A program made the position numbers and the translations under genes. From CAG-632 sp963626805 (GTDB lineage: Bacteria; Bacillota; Clostridia; Lachnospirales; Lachnospiraceae), in contig CAVFXS010000062.1 of NCBI GenBank assembly GCA_963626805.1, forward strand, positions 1-31,996: a DNA stretch of 31,996 nt, given 5' to 3'. Within the stretch, counting starts at the first letter, position 1; each line of letters starts with the position of its first letter. Positions 24,439 through 31,996 of the stretch are shown here, one piece after another. The notes beneath the pieces are model-generated. The model worked only from the letters and a program-made list of their open reading frames with translations, did not search any database and was not told the origin of the DNA.

Positions 24439-25426
24439 TCTGATTCTCCTTTATTGTTAACAGCAGAAGCTCCATCGCTATGTCAAAGTTTACATTCGCT
24501 TCTAACCGTACCTTAACCTTATCCAGTGCCTTCAGCACATTCTCAATACCTTCATAAGAAATATAATTGGCCTGCTGCTTTAAGGTCGCATATTCTTCCT
24601 TGAACAGCAGCTTATCCGGCGATCCGGACACCTTTAACATCAGAATATCCCGGTACCACATCATCATGATATCCAGATAATCATAAATATCTAATTTATA
24701 CTTGGACATCTTCTTCACCGCATCGATCAGATCGTAGATCTCCATGCGATTAATATCCTTCAGGATCTGCACACAATCATGCTTGATCTCATTATACTCC
24801 TCCGAGGTGGCCAGTCGAACAGCCTTCCCCAGATTGCCGAATGCAAATCCGACACAGAACTTTGCCTTTGCCTGCGGAATCCCCATTCTGGATAAATACT
24901 CCATCATGTCCAGCTCGCCTACCGGCTTCAGGTTCAGTGTAATGCACCGCGACAGGATCGTCGGCAGCATCTTGTCCAGATTGTTGGTCAGCAGCATAAT
25001 GATCGCATACTCCGGCGGTTCCTCAATCGTCTTTAACAATGCATTCTGCGCCTGCGGATTCATCAGCTCCGCCTCCGGAATAATGTAAATCTTATACCGA
25101 CTGCTGTATGGCTTGATAATAATATCATTATTAACCTGCTCACGAATATCATCTACCGAAATCACAGTCGGCTTCTCATGTGTTACCCAGATAATATCCG
25201 GCTGGTTTCCACTGTCACACTGGATGCAGGAGCGACAGGTTCCACACGGATCCGTACCACCGGCCTCACACTGCAGCGTCTTGGCAAACAGTCCTGCCAG
25301 CATCTTCTTTCCGGTGCCCTTCTCTCCATGAATCAGATAAGCATGTGCCACTTTTCCCTGCTCAATACTGCTCTTGAAATGCCCTATAATACTCTCATGT
25401 CCTACTACATCACGAAATGTTGTCAT
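24416..25426 (-). CDS. holB: DNA polymerase III subunit delta' (HolB)
   Basis: A 336-residue clamp-loader subunit. It shows a Walker A-like GEKGTGKK, the zinc-binding cluster CEAGGTDPCGTCRSCIQC, the sensor region NALLKTIEEPPEYAIIML and ILSRC (SRC motif), all typical of delta'/DnaX-type AAA+ proteins. It helps load the sliding clamp at replication forks. I prefer the ATG at 25426 (MTTFRDVVGHE), with GAGGG about 9 nt upstream, over the in-frame GTG at 25435. It follows the YaaR gene closely and overlaps ricT, matching Bacillus yaaR-holB-ricT. Confidence 0.95.
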   Translation of the reverse strand: MTTFRDVVGHESIIGHFKSSIEQGKVAHAYLIHGEKGTGKKMLAGLFAKTLQCEAGGTDPCGTCRSCIQCDSGNQPDIIWVTHEKPTVISVDDIREQVNNDIIIKPYSSRYKIYIIPEAELMNPQAQNALLKTIEEPPEYAIIMLLTNNLDKMLPTILSRCITLNLKPVGELDMMEYLSRMGIPQAKAKFCVGFAFGNLGKAVRLATSEEYNEIKHDCVQILKDINRMEIYDLIDAVKKMSKYKLDIYDYLDIMMMWYRDILMLKVSGSPDKLLFKEEYATLKQQANYISYEGIENVLKALDKVKVRLEANVNFDIAMELLLLTIKENQNDRSNRS

Positions 25427-25445
25427 GGCATACACCCTCTTTCTG

Positions 25446-25889
25446 TTACGTCAAAATATCAATCATCATTCCCCGTATTTCATCAATTAACCGGAGAATC
25501 TCCAGATGATCCTTCTCCTCTGACAGCAATGCTTCTGCCAGCTTATCCAAATCTTCATCTACCTGATGAATGATTCCATATACCCGGTGTCTTCCCTTCC
25601 GGTCCAGAAAATTCTCTCTGGAAAACGTATGGGAATGGGTCGTAATTTCATTCATAAATTCCTTAATCTTCGCCCGATACCGCTTCATGTCCCGGATATC
25701 CTTCCGCCTGGCGATCCTCTGCCCTTCGGACTCGATCTCCTTCATCAGGCCCTCCAGCTTCGCCTGAAGCTCACTCTCCTGAAGGTGACTGACCAGAGTA
25801 AATTTGAAATCATCATTTCCGGTGTTCTTTACTGCCTCTGTGGCATCGATCTGTGTTAACTTCGATATGGCATCCAGATTAATTTCCAT
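25446..25889 (-). CDS. YaaR-like DUF327 protein
   Basis: A 147-residue, mainly alpha-helical charged protein. The middle region with IKEFMNEITTHSHTFSRE and RKGRHRVYGIIHQVDEDL matches the DUF327/YaaR family, which is located between tmk and holB in many Firmicutes. Molecular function is not established. The ATG has AGGAGG 8 nt upstream. It lies 55 nt after tmk and 19 nt before the chosen holB start, so it is part of this operon. The YaaQ gene that normally stands before it in Bacillus is missing. Confidence 0.9.
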   Translation of the reverse strand: MEINLDAISKLTQIDATEAVKNTGNDDFKFTLVSHLQESELQAKLEGLMKEIESEGQRIARRKDIRDMKRYRAKIKEFMNEITTHSHTFSRENFLDRKGRHRVYGIIHQVDEDLDKLAEALLSEEKDHLEILRLIDEIRGMMIDILT

Positions 25890-25944
25890 TACTCCGACCT
25901 CCTTCCGGTATCATGCAATCCTTATAATTATCATCCTATCATTA

Positions 25945-26571
25945 TTATCGGCTGAAAATCCGTTCTTCAATAGCTGATACTATTTTAGCATGAATCTCAT
26001 CTACCGGTAAAGAAGCAGATATCTTCATAATTCTATCCTTTTCACGGTCCGCCAGCAGTCGGTAGCCCTCTACGACCTTCTGATGGAACTGCAGTCCCTC
26101 TGCTTCCATCCGGTCCAGCTCCGCCTGATTCTTCTTCCGGCGAAGGCCTTCCTCCGCAGACAGATCCAGCAGGATCGTCAGCTGCGGCCGCAACCCTTCC
26201 AATGCATAATCATTGACCGCATAGACCTTCTCCACGCCCAGACCTCTGGCAATCCCCTGGTAAACGACCGAAGACTCCAGAAACCGGTCACAGATCACCG
26301 CTTTGCCTGCGTCCAGTGCCGGCCGGATCACCTCCTGCACCAGCTGCGCTCTGGCTGCCGCATATAGCAGAAGCTCTGTATTCGGACTCATTTCCGTATA
26401 CTCTTTATTCAAAATAATCTGGCGAATTGCCTCGCTGATGACCGTTCCGCCCGGTTCTCTGGTGATGATCACATCATATCCCCGTGCAGTCAGATACGCC
26501 CGCAACAGTTCGATCTGTGTACTCTTACCAGCTCCGTCCGGCCCCTCCATGGAAACAAATAATCCTTGCAT
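25945..26571 (-). CDS. tmk: Thymidylate kinase
   Basis: A 208-residue dTMP kinase that makes dTDP for DNA synthesis. It has the P-loop MEGPDGAGKST, the DR(F/Y) motif in ICDRFLESSVVYQG and the LID region with EEGLRRKKNQ. The N terminus MQGLFVSMEGPDGAG aligns with known Tmk starts, supporting this ATG although its ribosome binding site is only moderate. The motifs and length are normal. It is the first gene of the tmk-yaaR-holB-ricT-yabB-rsmI run; the gap of 121 nt from the ABC ATPase gene contains no clear terminator. Confidence 0.96.
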   Translation of the reverse strand: MQGLFVSMEGPDGAGKSTQIELLRAYLTARGYDVIITREPGGTVISEAIRQIILNKEYTEMSPNTELLLYAAARAQLVQEVIRPALDAGKAVICDRFLESSVVYQGIARGLGVEKVYAVNDYALEGLRPQLTILLDLSAEEGLRRKKNQAELDRMEAEGLQFHQKVVEGYRLLADREKDRIMKISASLPVDEIHAKIVSAIEERIFSR

Positions 26572-26692
26572 CTTCGATGTCCCGAACCTTTCTTATCTGT
26601 TTATACCTCTACCTGTTATCTCTGATCACAGACTCATTCCTCAATAAAATGTACTACAATCATTTTCTTTGCATATATCCTTACAATATTCC

Positions 26693-27634
26693 CTACAATA
26701 CCTTGGATAAAAATTCCTGTAATCTCGGATTCTGCGGATTACCGAAAAATTCCTCCGGTGTATTCTCTTCCTTGATCTGACCGCCATCCATGAACAGGAC
26801 TCTGGTTGCCACTTCTCTGGCAAAGCCCATCTCATGGGTTACGATTACCATGGTCATACCTTCATCCGCCAGCTCCCGGATCAGCTCCAGTACTTCTCCG
26901 ACCATCTCCGGATCCAGTGCGGACGTCGGCTCGTCAAATAACATCGCCTCCGGATTCATAACCAGTGACCGCACGATTGCGATTCGCTGCTTCTGTCCGC
27001 CGGATAATTTATTCGGATACTCATCCTTCTTATCGTATAATCCGATTCTCTTTAACAGAGCACTTGCCTTCTCGGTGGCCTCCTCTGCCGACTGCAGCTT
27101 CAGCGTCACCGGTGCCAGTGTCAGGTTCTCCATAACCGTCAGGTTATTAAACAGATTGAAATGCTGGAACACCATACCGACCCGCTGTCTTGCCAGGTTC
27201 ACATTCACCCGGTTCTCTTTCTCGATCTGTTTTAAAAGATTCTTATATTCACTGCCCTCATGCTTCTCATTCAGCAGATCTTCCTCTTTAATCCGACGAA
27301 TCAGCTCCTGCTCCAGCCTGGCAGATAACTCCTCCGCCTTCACGCCGGACTCCGCCTTTGCCATTTCCTCTGCCAGAAGCTTCTGATAGGTCCCTGATGC
27401 CTTCATAACCTCGGGATGCAGGTATGGGTCCGCCGGTGTCAGCAGCTGGTCATCCAGCCAGATTTCACCATAGGTAGGCTCCTCTAACAGGTTCATGCAA
27501 CGAAGCAGGGTACTCTTACCGCTTCCGGAAGGACCGATGATTGCTACCTTCTCACCCTTCTGGATCTCGCTGCTTACGCCCTTTAATACATGTAAATCTC
27601 CGAAATTCTTATAAATATTTCTAACGCTTATCAC
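26693..27634 (-). CDS. Polar amino-acid ABC transporter ATPase with an unusual insertion
   Basis: A 313-residue GlnQ/HisP-type ATPase that powers uptake of an amino acid. Walker A GPSGSGKS (34-41), Q-loop Q157 in VGMVFQHFN, signature LSGGQKQR (210-217), Walker B MLFDEP (231-236) and the switch His in VTHEMGFA are intact. Typical members are about 240 residues; here about 75 extra residues (roughly 66-145), rich in Glu, Lys, Ala and Leu and probably helical or coiled-coil, sit between Walker A and the Q-loop. It overlaps the permease gene by 14 nt, so the two are translationally coupled. The exact substrate is unknown. Confidence 0.93.
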   Translation of the reverse strand: MISVRNIYKNFGDLHVLKGVSSEIQKGEKVAIIGPSGSGKSTLLRCMNLLEEPTYGEIWLDDQLLTPADPYLHPEVMKASGTYQKLLAEEMAKAESGVKAEELSARLEQELIRRIKEEDLLNEKHEGSEYKNLLKQIEKENRVNVNLARQRVGMVFQHFNLFNNLTVMENLTLAPVTLKLQSAEEATEKASALLKRIGLYDKKDEYPNKLSGGQKQRIAIVRSLVMNPEAMLFDEPTSALDPEMVGEVLELIRELADEGMTMVIVTHEMGFAREVATRVLFMDGGQIKEENTPEEFFGNPQNPRLQEFLSKVL

Positions 27635-28346
27635 TTGCCCGCAGCCCCCTTTCCATCATCTTTAACGCAAAGGTTATGATCAGAATAATCACAATATAAA
27701 TCACTGCCATAACAAGGAATGGCATCATGTATTCATAATTTCCGGAACCAATGTTACGGAATGCCTTATACAGATCGACGACACCGATGAAGCTGACTAC
27801 CGAGGTCTCCTTCACCAGCGAGATCAGCTCATTACCCAGTGTCGGCAGAATATTCTTAACCGCCTGCGGAATGATGATCTTCCACATAGTCGTTCCGTAG
27901 CTTAATCCTAAGGCACGACCGGCCTCCATCTGTCCGATATCCACCGATAAGATACCGGAACGCATAATCTCCGATACATAGGCACCACTGTTCAGACCCA
28001 TGATCAGGGTCGCTACCACGATCGAAGACAGATTAATTCCAAGCAGCGGAAGGATTACGAAATATCCCAACAACAGCTGTACTACCATTGGTGTTCCCCG
28101 GAAAAACGCTACATAAATCCCGGATATCTTCTTCAGAACAGCCAGAACCTTCCCCCAGGCACCATGCTTCTTCGGCTGTACTTCAATTGCCGCAATGATC
28201 GTTCCGATGATAATACCGAGCACCAATGCCAGCAATGCAATAATCAGGGTATTTAATAACCCTGTTAATACTTCCTTATAACCACCCTTGTTCAGGAAGG
28301 TGTCAAAGAACATATTCCATTTTGTTACAAGTGATTGAATCGTCAT
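27621..28346 (-). CDS. Polar amino-acid ABC transporter permease
   Basis: A 241-residue inner-membrane permease of the HisMQ/GlnP class. It has about five hydrophobic helices, the family region AFFRGTPMVVQLLLGYF and the EAA loop EAGRALGLSYGTTMWKIIIP that contacts the ATPase. The ATG at 28346 is preferred because GGAG lies about 8 nt upstream; an in-frame ATG at 28364 precedes it without such a site. It follows the binding-protein gene across a terminator-like hairpin and overlaps the ATPase gene. Confidence 0.94.
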   Translation of the reverse strand: MTIQSLVTKWNMFFDTFLNKGGYKEVLTGLLNTLIIALLALVLGIIIGTIIAAIEVQPKKHGAWGKVLAVLKKISGIYVAFFRGTPMVVQLLLGYFVILPLLGINLSSIVVATLIMGLNSGAYVSEIMRSGILSVDIGQMEAGRALGLSYGTTMWKIIIPQAVKNILPTLGNELISLVKETSVVSFIGVVDLYKAFRNIGSGNYEYMMPFLVMAVIYIVIILIITFALKMMERGLRASDKR

Positions 28347-28372
28347 AGTTTTTTCTCCACGCATAATATGAG

Positions 28373-28400
28373 AAAAAACCTGTCGTATTCAGACAGGTTT
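28373..28400 (-). terminator. Terminator/attenuator between binding protein and permease
   Basis: A perfect 9-bp stem (AAACCTGTC/GACAGGTTT, 28376-28384 with 28392-28400, 7-nt loop) is followed by U residues on the minus strand. Placed between the first and second genes of the importer, it probably allows partial read-through and gives excess binding protein. Confidence 0.85.
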
Positions 28401-28417
28401 CCTCTCAATGCTGCTCA

Positions 28418-29281
28418 TTAATTTGCTGCATTTACCTTCTTCACAATCATTTCAGCCGGTGCCTTATCAATCATTACATAATTGATATTACCGGATAACA
28501 TATCGTTTACTGCTAATGAACCGGAAGTATAACCTACCCAGCTCATATTGGAAATTCCATCAAATCCCCAATCAGAATCGCCCTTTACATAGAACTCAGC
28601 GGTTGTTCCGCTCTGTCCGCCGATGCGGCCTGCATCCTGATCTGCCAGAACTGCCAGTACATCATCAGCTGTCTCGCAGGAATCAAATGCTGTATCACTG
28701 CTTGGTACGATCAGTACCTGAGAAGCTGTATAGTAAGAGTCTGTAAAGTTTACACTCTCTTTTCTGGTCTCATTAATGGTCAGACCGGCGATTGCCATAT
28801 CAGCCTTTCCGGTATCTACATAAGTACAAACAGCCTCAAAGTCTACATCCAGGATAACCAGTTCCTTATTCAGGTACTCTGCAAGTCCCTGTGCCAGCTC
28901 CATATCAATACCGTAAAAGGTATCGCCTTCCTTATACTCAAACGGTGAGAACTCAGCATTGGTAGCTACTACCAGCTGATCCTTGGACTCATCTTCCTTT
29001 GCGGAAGTAACGCCAACCGGCTCTCCGTCACCAAAGTAATGCTCACAGATAGAATCCAGTGTACCGTCGCCCTTGATCTGCTCGATATACTTATTGGTCT
29101 GCTCTAACAGGTCTGCATTGTTCTTATCTACGCCAAATGCGTACTGCTCATCGGTCAGTGAAATATCAATGGTCTTAACCACACCAGCTCCGCTTCCGGC
29201 TCCGGCACCACAGCCTGCCAGTGACATCGCCATAGCTGCTACAAGTCCTACTGCAACAATCTTTGAAATTAACTTTTTCAT
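28418..29281 (-). CDS. Polar amino-acid ABC transporter binding lipoprotein, apparently circularly permuted
   Basis: A 287-residue lipoprotein: signal peptide ending LAGC, lipidated C24. The SBP_bac_3 core starts at about 101 (DQLVVATNAEFSPFEY, then FYGIDMELAQGLAEYL, DMAIAGLTINETRKE) and ends at NYVMIDKAPAEMIVKK. The segment that normally follows that end, a strand plus a terminal helix of the type LTDEEYGIAVKKG...DGTYDKI...WFG, is instead found at residues 38-84 (ISLTDEQYAFGVDKN through DGTLDSICEHYFG). This is the expected pattern of a circular permutation. It binds an amino acid outside the cell and delivers it to the permease. GAGG lies 8 nt upstream of the ATG. Confidence 0.93.
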   Translation of the reverse strand: MKKLISKIVAVGLVAAMAMSLAGCGAGAGSGAGVVKTIDISLTDEQYAFGVDKNNADLLEQTNKYIEQIKGDGTLDSICEHYFGDGEPVGVTSAKEDESKDQLVVATNAEFSPFEYKEGDTFYGIDMELAQGLAEYLNKELVILDVDFEAVCTYVDTGKADMAIAGLTINETRKESVNFTDSYYTASQVLIVPSSDTAFDSCETADDVLAVLADQDAGRIGGQSGTTAEFYVKGDSDWGFDGISNMSWVGYTSGSLAVNDMLSGNINYVMIDKAPAEMIVKKVNAAN

Positions 29282-29331
29282 GTTACTTACCTCGATTCTT
29301 CCTTCTAAAATCTTTACTTACATCTTAGCGA

Positions 29332-29361
29332 ATTTTACACTATTTTCACATGATTTGTCAA
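29332..29361 (-). promoter_or_regulatory. Sigma-A promoter of the ABC importer
   Basis: A perfect TTGACA (29356-29361) lies 18 nt from TAAAAT (29332-29337, 5/6), about 50 nt upstream of the binding-protein ATG on the minus strand. Confidence 0.8.
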
Positions 29362-29421
29362 TGGTTTGGCCTATAGTTCCGGGATTTGCCCGCACATTTG
29401 TCCTATATTTTCTAAAATATT

Positions 29422-30024
29422 CTAATAATAGGTATACTGTCCGTTATTTTCCTCTACCTGTACTACCGGCTTTGGGTTCTTACCTGCTGCAATCAACAGG
29501 AATACAACGGATGTGATCGGAACAATGATGCTGACAATCGCAAATGGTGTTGTTTGCGATTCATCTACAAACATATCATACAGATCCTTATACGCAGAGT
29601 AGGTAATAAAGATTCTTGCCACCAGGATTGCAATTGGCAGAAGGTATACGATAACCGCAATAATTAATCCGATAACCGGAATCACTGTAAGTGCAGATAA
29701 TATACCCTGAATCACACCACCACCAAGACTGATTGCAAGCCAGATCCAGAATCCGGTCGCACGCTCAATTTCCTTATTAAATGCCAATATCTTCAGCTTC
29801 TTATCCGGAAGTGTAAACAACAGATAGGTATTCGCATATGGAATCCACGCCATCCATGGATACTGATGCCCTAACTTGGTTGCCATCTTATAAAGTGCAA
29901 TTGCCTGCAATATATAGGCTGCTAGTCCTATTAAACATACAATTCCTATAATTACAATCATAAATATAAGTGCTCCGGATGCAACCAGCCCTTCCGCTAA
30001 TGATTGTGCATCACTACTAGACAT
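29422..30024 (-). CDS. Multi-spanning membrane protein of unknown function
   Basis: A 200-residue hydrophobic protein with about five membrane segments (LIFMIVIIGIVCLIGLAAYI near the start; VIPVIGLIIAVIVYLLPIAI and IVSIIVPITSVVFLLIA later). A conserved-looking stretch YKMATKLGHQYPWMAWIPY after TM1 recalls small uncharacterised membrane proteins of Firmicutes (DUF5684-like), but I cannot assign a function. The C terminus is polar, ending in Tyr residues. The ATG at 30024 is 7 nt after AAAGGAGG; an ATG two codons upstream is too close to that site. It lies alone between the decarboxylase and the ABC importer promoter. Confidence 0.82.
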   Translation of the reverse strand: MSSSDAQSLAEGLVASGALIFMIVIIGIVCLIGLAAYILQAIALYKMATKLGHQYPWMAWIPYANTYLLFTLPDKKLKILAFNKEIERATGFWIWLAISLGGGVIQGILSALTVIPVIGLIIAVIVYLLPIAILVARIFITYSAYKDLYDMFVDESQTTPFAIVSIIVPITSVVFLLIAAGKNPKPVVQVEENNGQYTYY

Positions 30025-30143
30025 ATTCATTCCTCCTTTAAGCCATGATTCTTACTTTTATGTCATTTCTATAGTGTACCATATACCCCTCCAAAAAACC
30101 ACAAATATTTACTTTCAAAATCTTTACAGATGACTGTTCTCTT

Positions 30144-31688
30144 TCATCTTTTACTCTCTTTCAGAACTTTGATCTGACCGTTCGAAATATCATACACTGT
30201 CAAACCTGCCATTCGACATTTTTCCAGATATGCCACCTGGTCCGCTTCGATCAGCTCTCCCGGCACCAATTGCGGAACCCCGGGCGGATACACCGTCGCA
30301 TAATCTCCGGCAATTCTTCCAACTGCATCTTCCAGTGCAACAGTCTCCATTTCCCGGTTCCATGCCTGTGCCGGAGTCAGTACCTCTCTTGCATCTTTCT
30401 TACATGATGAATACGCATGTGTAAAACTTCCCCTTGCGGAACCACCCTCCTTCAGATGTACTTCAAACTCTGCTTCTGTCTCCACTTCCTGATCTTTTCT
30501 TTCCCTCAGAAGCTGCTCGGTCGCTGTCAGTGCCTGATCCAGTCGCTCAAAAGCCTCCTCCGTATCTGCCACACTGGTCATTGCCAGTGCATAATATAAC
30601 GAAGCCATCTCAAACACCAGCCTGTACTTCTCTTCCATATAGTTTAGAAACTCTTCACCGCTCCATCCGCCTTTCAGGCAGAATACCAGCTTGGAACAGT
30701 CATAGGCATAGCCACCCTGTGCCCGGATCTCCTCCTCCGTCAGCAAATGAATCGCCTCATATGTTTCCCATTTCCTACGATATTTCTCCAATCTCTTTCC
30801 ATACTCTTTCATCCGGCTGTCACGCCAGCCGTCCATCGCTGCGATCGCATCCTCCATATTCGCTACAAATAAATAAGATGGCGAACTGGTCTGATATATA
30901 CTCATATACTGTTCAACCCGATCACGAAACTCCTGCTGTCGGTCAATTCCGTCTTCTTTAGACGTTATCTGATCGGCACCCCTTCCTATATGAAGAATAG
31001 CACATTGCGTATAGCATGGCAGGGTCTTATGCAGGCTTTCAATCACCAGATCTGCACCGCAGCGGGTCGCGGTCTCCGGAAATTCGTCTCCAAACTCCAT
31101 ATGTGCCCCATGGGCTTCATCCACGATCAATCTGGCACCTGCCCTGTGTACCATATCACTGATCGTCCGTATATCAGACACAACACCTTCATAGGTCGGT
31201 GACGTCAGGATCACTGCCTTTGCTTCCGGATGCTCCCGAAATGCCATTTTAACCTGCTCCGGTAGAATGCTTCCACAGATCCCATATTGCTCCATTATCT
31301 CCGGATAAATGTACACCGGTTTCAGACCAAGTAACAGCACTGCATGATACACCGACTTATGACAGTTTCTGGCCATGATCAGAGTATCTCCCTGCCTGCA
31401 GCACGCAGAAATCGCGGTTAAGATTCCACCGGTACTGCCATTAACCAGATAATACGACTTCTCACTTCCATATACCTGCGTCAGCTCCCGCTCAGACTCT
31501 GCAATCGAAGCTACCGGTGCATTCAGATTATCCAATCCCGGCACCTCCGTCACATCCAGCTGATTCCCCATTCCAAGCGTTGGAACAGCCTCTGCCAATG
31601 ATGCCTGGCGCTTATGCCCCGGCATATGCCATGGATAATAGTCTTTTCCACAATATTCACTTAATGTCTGATTAAATATCCGCTTCAT
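30144..31688 (-). CDS. PLP-dependent Orn/Lys/Arg decarboxylase family protein
   Basis: A 514-residue fold-type I PLP enzyme. Motifs: HMPGHKR near the N terminus, the cofactor region LVNGSTGGIL (81-90), the Asp of VDEAHGAH (189-196) and the Schiff-base lysine K221 in IESLHKTLP, followed by the family's C-terminal domain. It is the short form found in Firmicutes (YaaO/SpeA-like), which decarboxylates arginine, lysine or ornithine to give polyamine precursors; which substrate is not evident. In Bacillus a homologue (yaaO) lies directly next to tmk; here about 3.5 kb of ABC and membrane-protein genes intervene. The ATG is preceded by AGGA 9 nt upstream. Confidence 0.93.
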   Translation of the reverse strand: MKRIFNQTLSEYCGKDYYPWHMPGHKRQASLAEAVPTLGMGNQLDVTEVPGLDNLNAPVASIAESERELTQVYGSEKSYYLVNGSTGGILTAISACCRQGDTLIMARNCHKSVYHAVLLLGLKPVYIYPEIMEQYGICGSILPEQVKMAFREHPEAKAVILTSPTYEGVVSDIRTISDMVHRAGARLIVDEAHGAHMEFGDEFPETATRCGADLVIESLHKTLPCYTQCAILHIGRGADQITSKEDGIDRQQEFRDRVEQYMSIYQTSSPSYLFVANMEDAIAAMDGWRDSRMKEYGKRLEKYRRKWETYEAIHLLTEEEIRAQGGYAYDCSKLVFCLKGGWSGEEFLNYMEEKYRLVFEMASLYYALAMTSVADTEEAFERLDQALTATEQLLRERKDQEVETEAEFEVHLKEGGSARGSFTHAYSSCKKDAREVLTPAQAWNREMETVALEDAVGRIAGDYATVYPPGVPQLVPGELIEADQVAYLEKCRMAGLTVYDISNGQIKVLKESKR

Positions 31689-31815
31689 TCGTTAATATCC
31701 TGCACCTTCCATTTATAATCAACTCATGCTCATCATTATAATAAATACAGAAATTATTCCTCTTTCTATAAGGAATTCTACATTCATATTATTTTTCTCC
31801 ATTCTCTATTTTTAT

Positions 31816-31844
31816 ATATTATCGTATTTTATACGTTTTTTCAA
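31816..31844 (-). promoter_or_regulatory. Candidate promoter of the decarboxylase gene
   Basis: TTGAAA (31839-31844, 5/6) and TAATAT (31816-31821, 4/6) are 17 nt apart on the minus strand, about 130 nt upstream of the ATG. A small palindrome CGTAT-TTT-ATACG (31823-31835) falls in the spacer. The whole 31689-31894 gap is AT-rich, so chance matches are likely. Confidence 0.35.
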
Positions 31845-31894
31845 TATTTTCTATTATATAGTGGTATATTATCATCTCATATTTTTATACACAT

Positions 31895-31936
31895 AAAAAC
31901 ACCCTAGAAACTATTTATCATAATCTCTAAGGTGTT
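31895..31936 (-). terminator. Terminator after the tRNA-Phe gene
   Basis: An 11-bp stem (AACACCTTAGA/TCTAGGGTGTT on the minus strand, one G-U pair, loop of 17 nt) is followed by UUUUU. It starts 6 nt past the tRNA end. Confidence 0.85.
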
Positions 31937-31942
31937 CTTTCA

Positions 31943-31996
31943 TGCCCAGAACCGGAATCGAACCAGTGACACGAGGATTTTCAGTCCTCTGCTCTA
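31943..31996 (-). tRNA. tRNA-Phe (GAA), 3' part only
   Basis: On the minus strand the window edge holds the end of the D arm, an anticodon arm GAGGA-CTGAAAA-TCCTC (anticodon GAA, Phe), the T arm with GGTTCGATTCC, the acceptor 3' strand TCTGGGC and discriminator A. The 3' CCA is not encoded. The 5' part lies outside the window. Confidence 0.9.

Overview
The window looks like a chromosomal segment of a Gram-positive anaerobe of the class Clostridia, most likely Lachnospiraceae. Evidence: AT-leaning sequence, strong AAGGAGG-type ribosome binding sites, a Bacillus/Clostridium-type housekeeping locus (an arginine/lysine/ornithine decarboxylase like B. subtilis yaaO, then tmk, a YaaR/DUF327 protein, holB, ricT, a TrmN6/YabB-type methyltransferase and rsmI), and secreted proteins built from Big_2 Ig-like and DUF4214 domains. 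Genus cannot be decided from the sequence alone. All genes but one (an MFS transporter) lie on the minus strand, so transcription runs from high to low coordinates.

Right part (about 21.8-32.0 kb): the 3' end of a tRNA-Phe with its terminator, the decarboxylase, a small membrane protein, a three-gene polar amino-acid ABC importer (binding protein, permease, ATPase), then the replication/translation locus tmk-yaaR-holB-ricT-yabB-rsmI. Compared with B. subtilis, yaaQ is absent and the ABC genes plus the membrane protein sit between the decarboxylase and tmk. The binding protein appears circularly permuted, the ATPase carries a charged insertion of about 75 residues, and a terminator-like hairpin separates the binding protein from its permease.

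Middle (20.45-21.85 kb): one plus-strand MFS transporter gene, whose 3' end overlaps rsmI by 41 bp tail to tail.

Left part (about 5.5-20.2 kb): a long minus-strand gene run devoted to serine/threonine phosphorylation. It holds two PP2C phosphatases, three Hanks-type kinases with different sensors (FHA; five PASTA plus a peptidoglycan-binding-like domain; an extracellular solute-binding-protein-like domain), five stand-alone FHA proteins (three membrane-bound), a LytTR response regulator, a secreted Amidase_6/ricin-like wall protein and a lipoprotein. The reading proposed here is an envelope- and ligand-sensing Ser/Thr phospho-signalling island: kinases sense wall fragments or a soluble ligand outside, FHA proteins read phosphothreonine inside, PP2C enzymes reset the state, and LytTR may couple it to transcription. 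This integration is inference.

The far left (0-5.5 kb) holds two large secreted proteins with nearly identical DUF4214 C termini (one LRR/EF-hand/Big_2, one with pre-peptidase-C-like repeats and Big_2), each followed by a terminator hairpin, and the start of a further secreted protein cut by the window edge. No CRISPR array, prophage, transposase or rRNA was seen.
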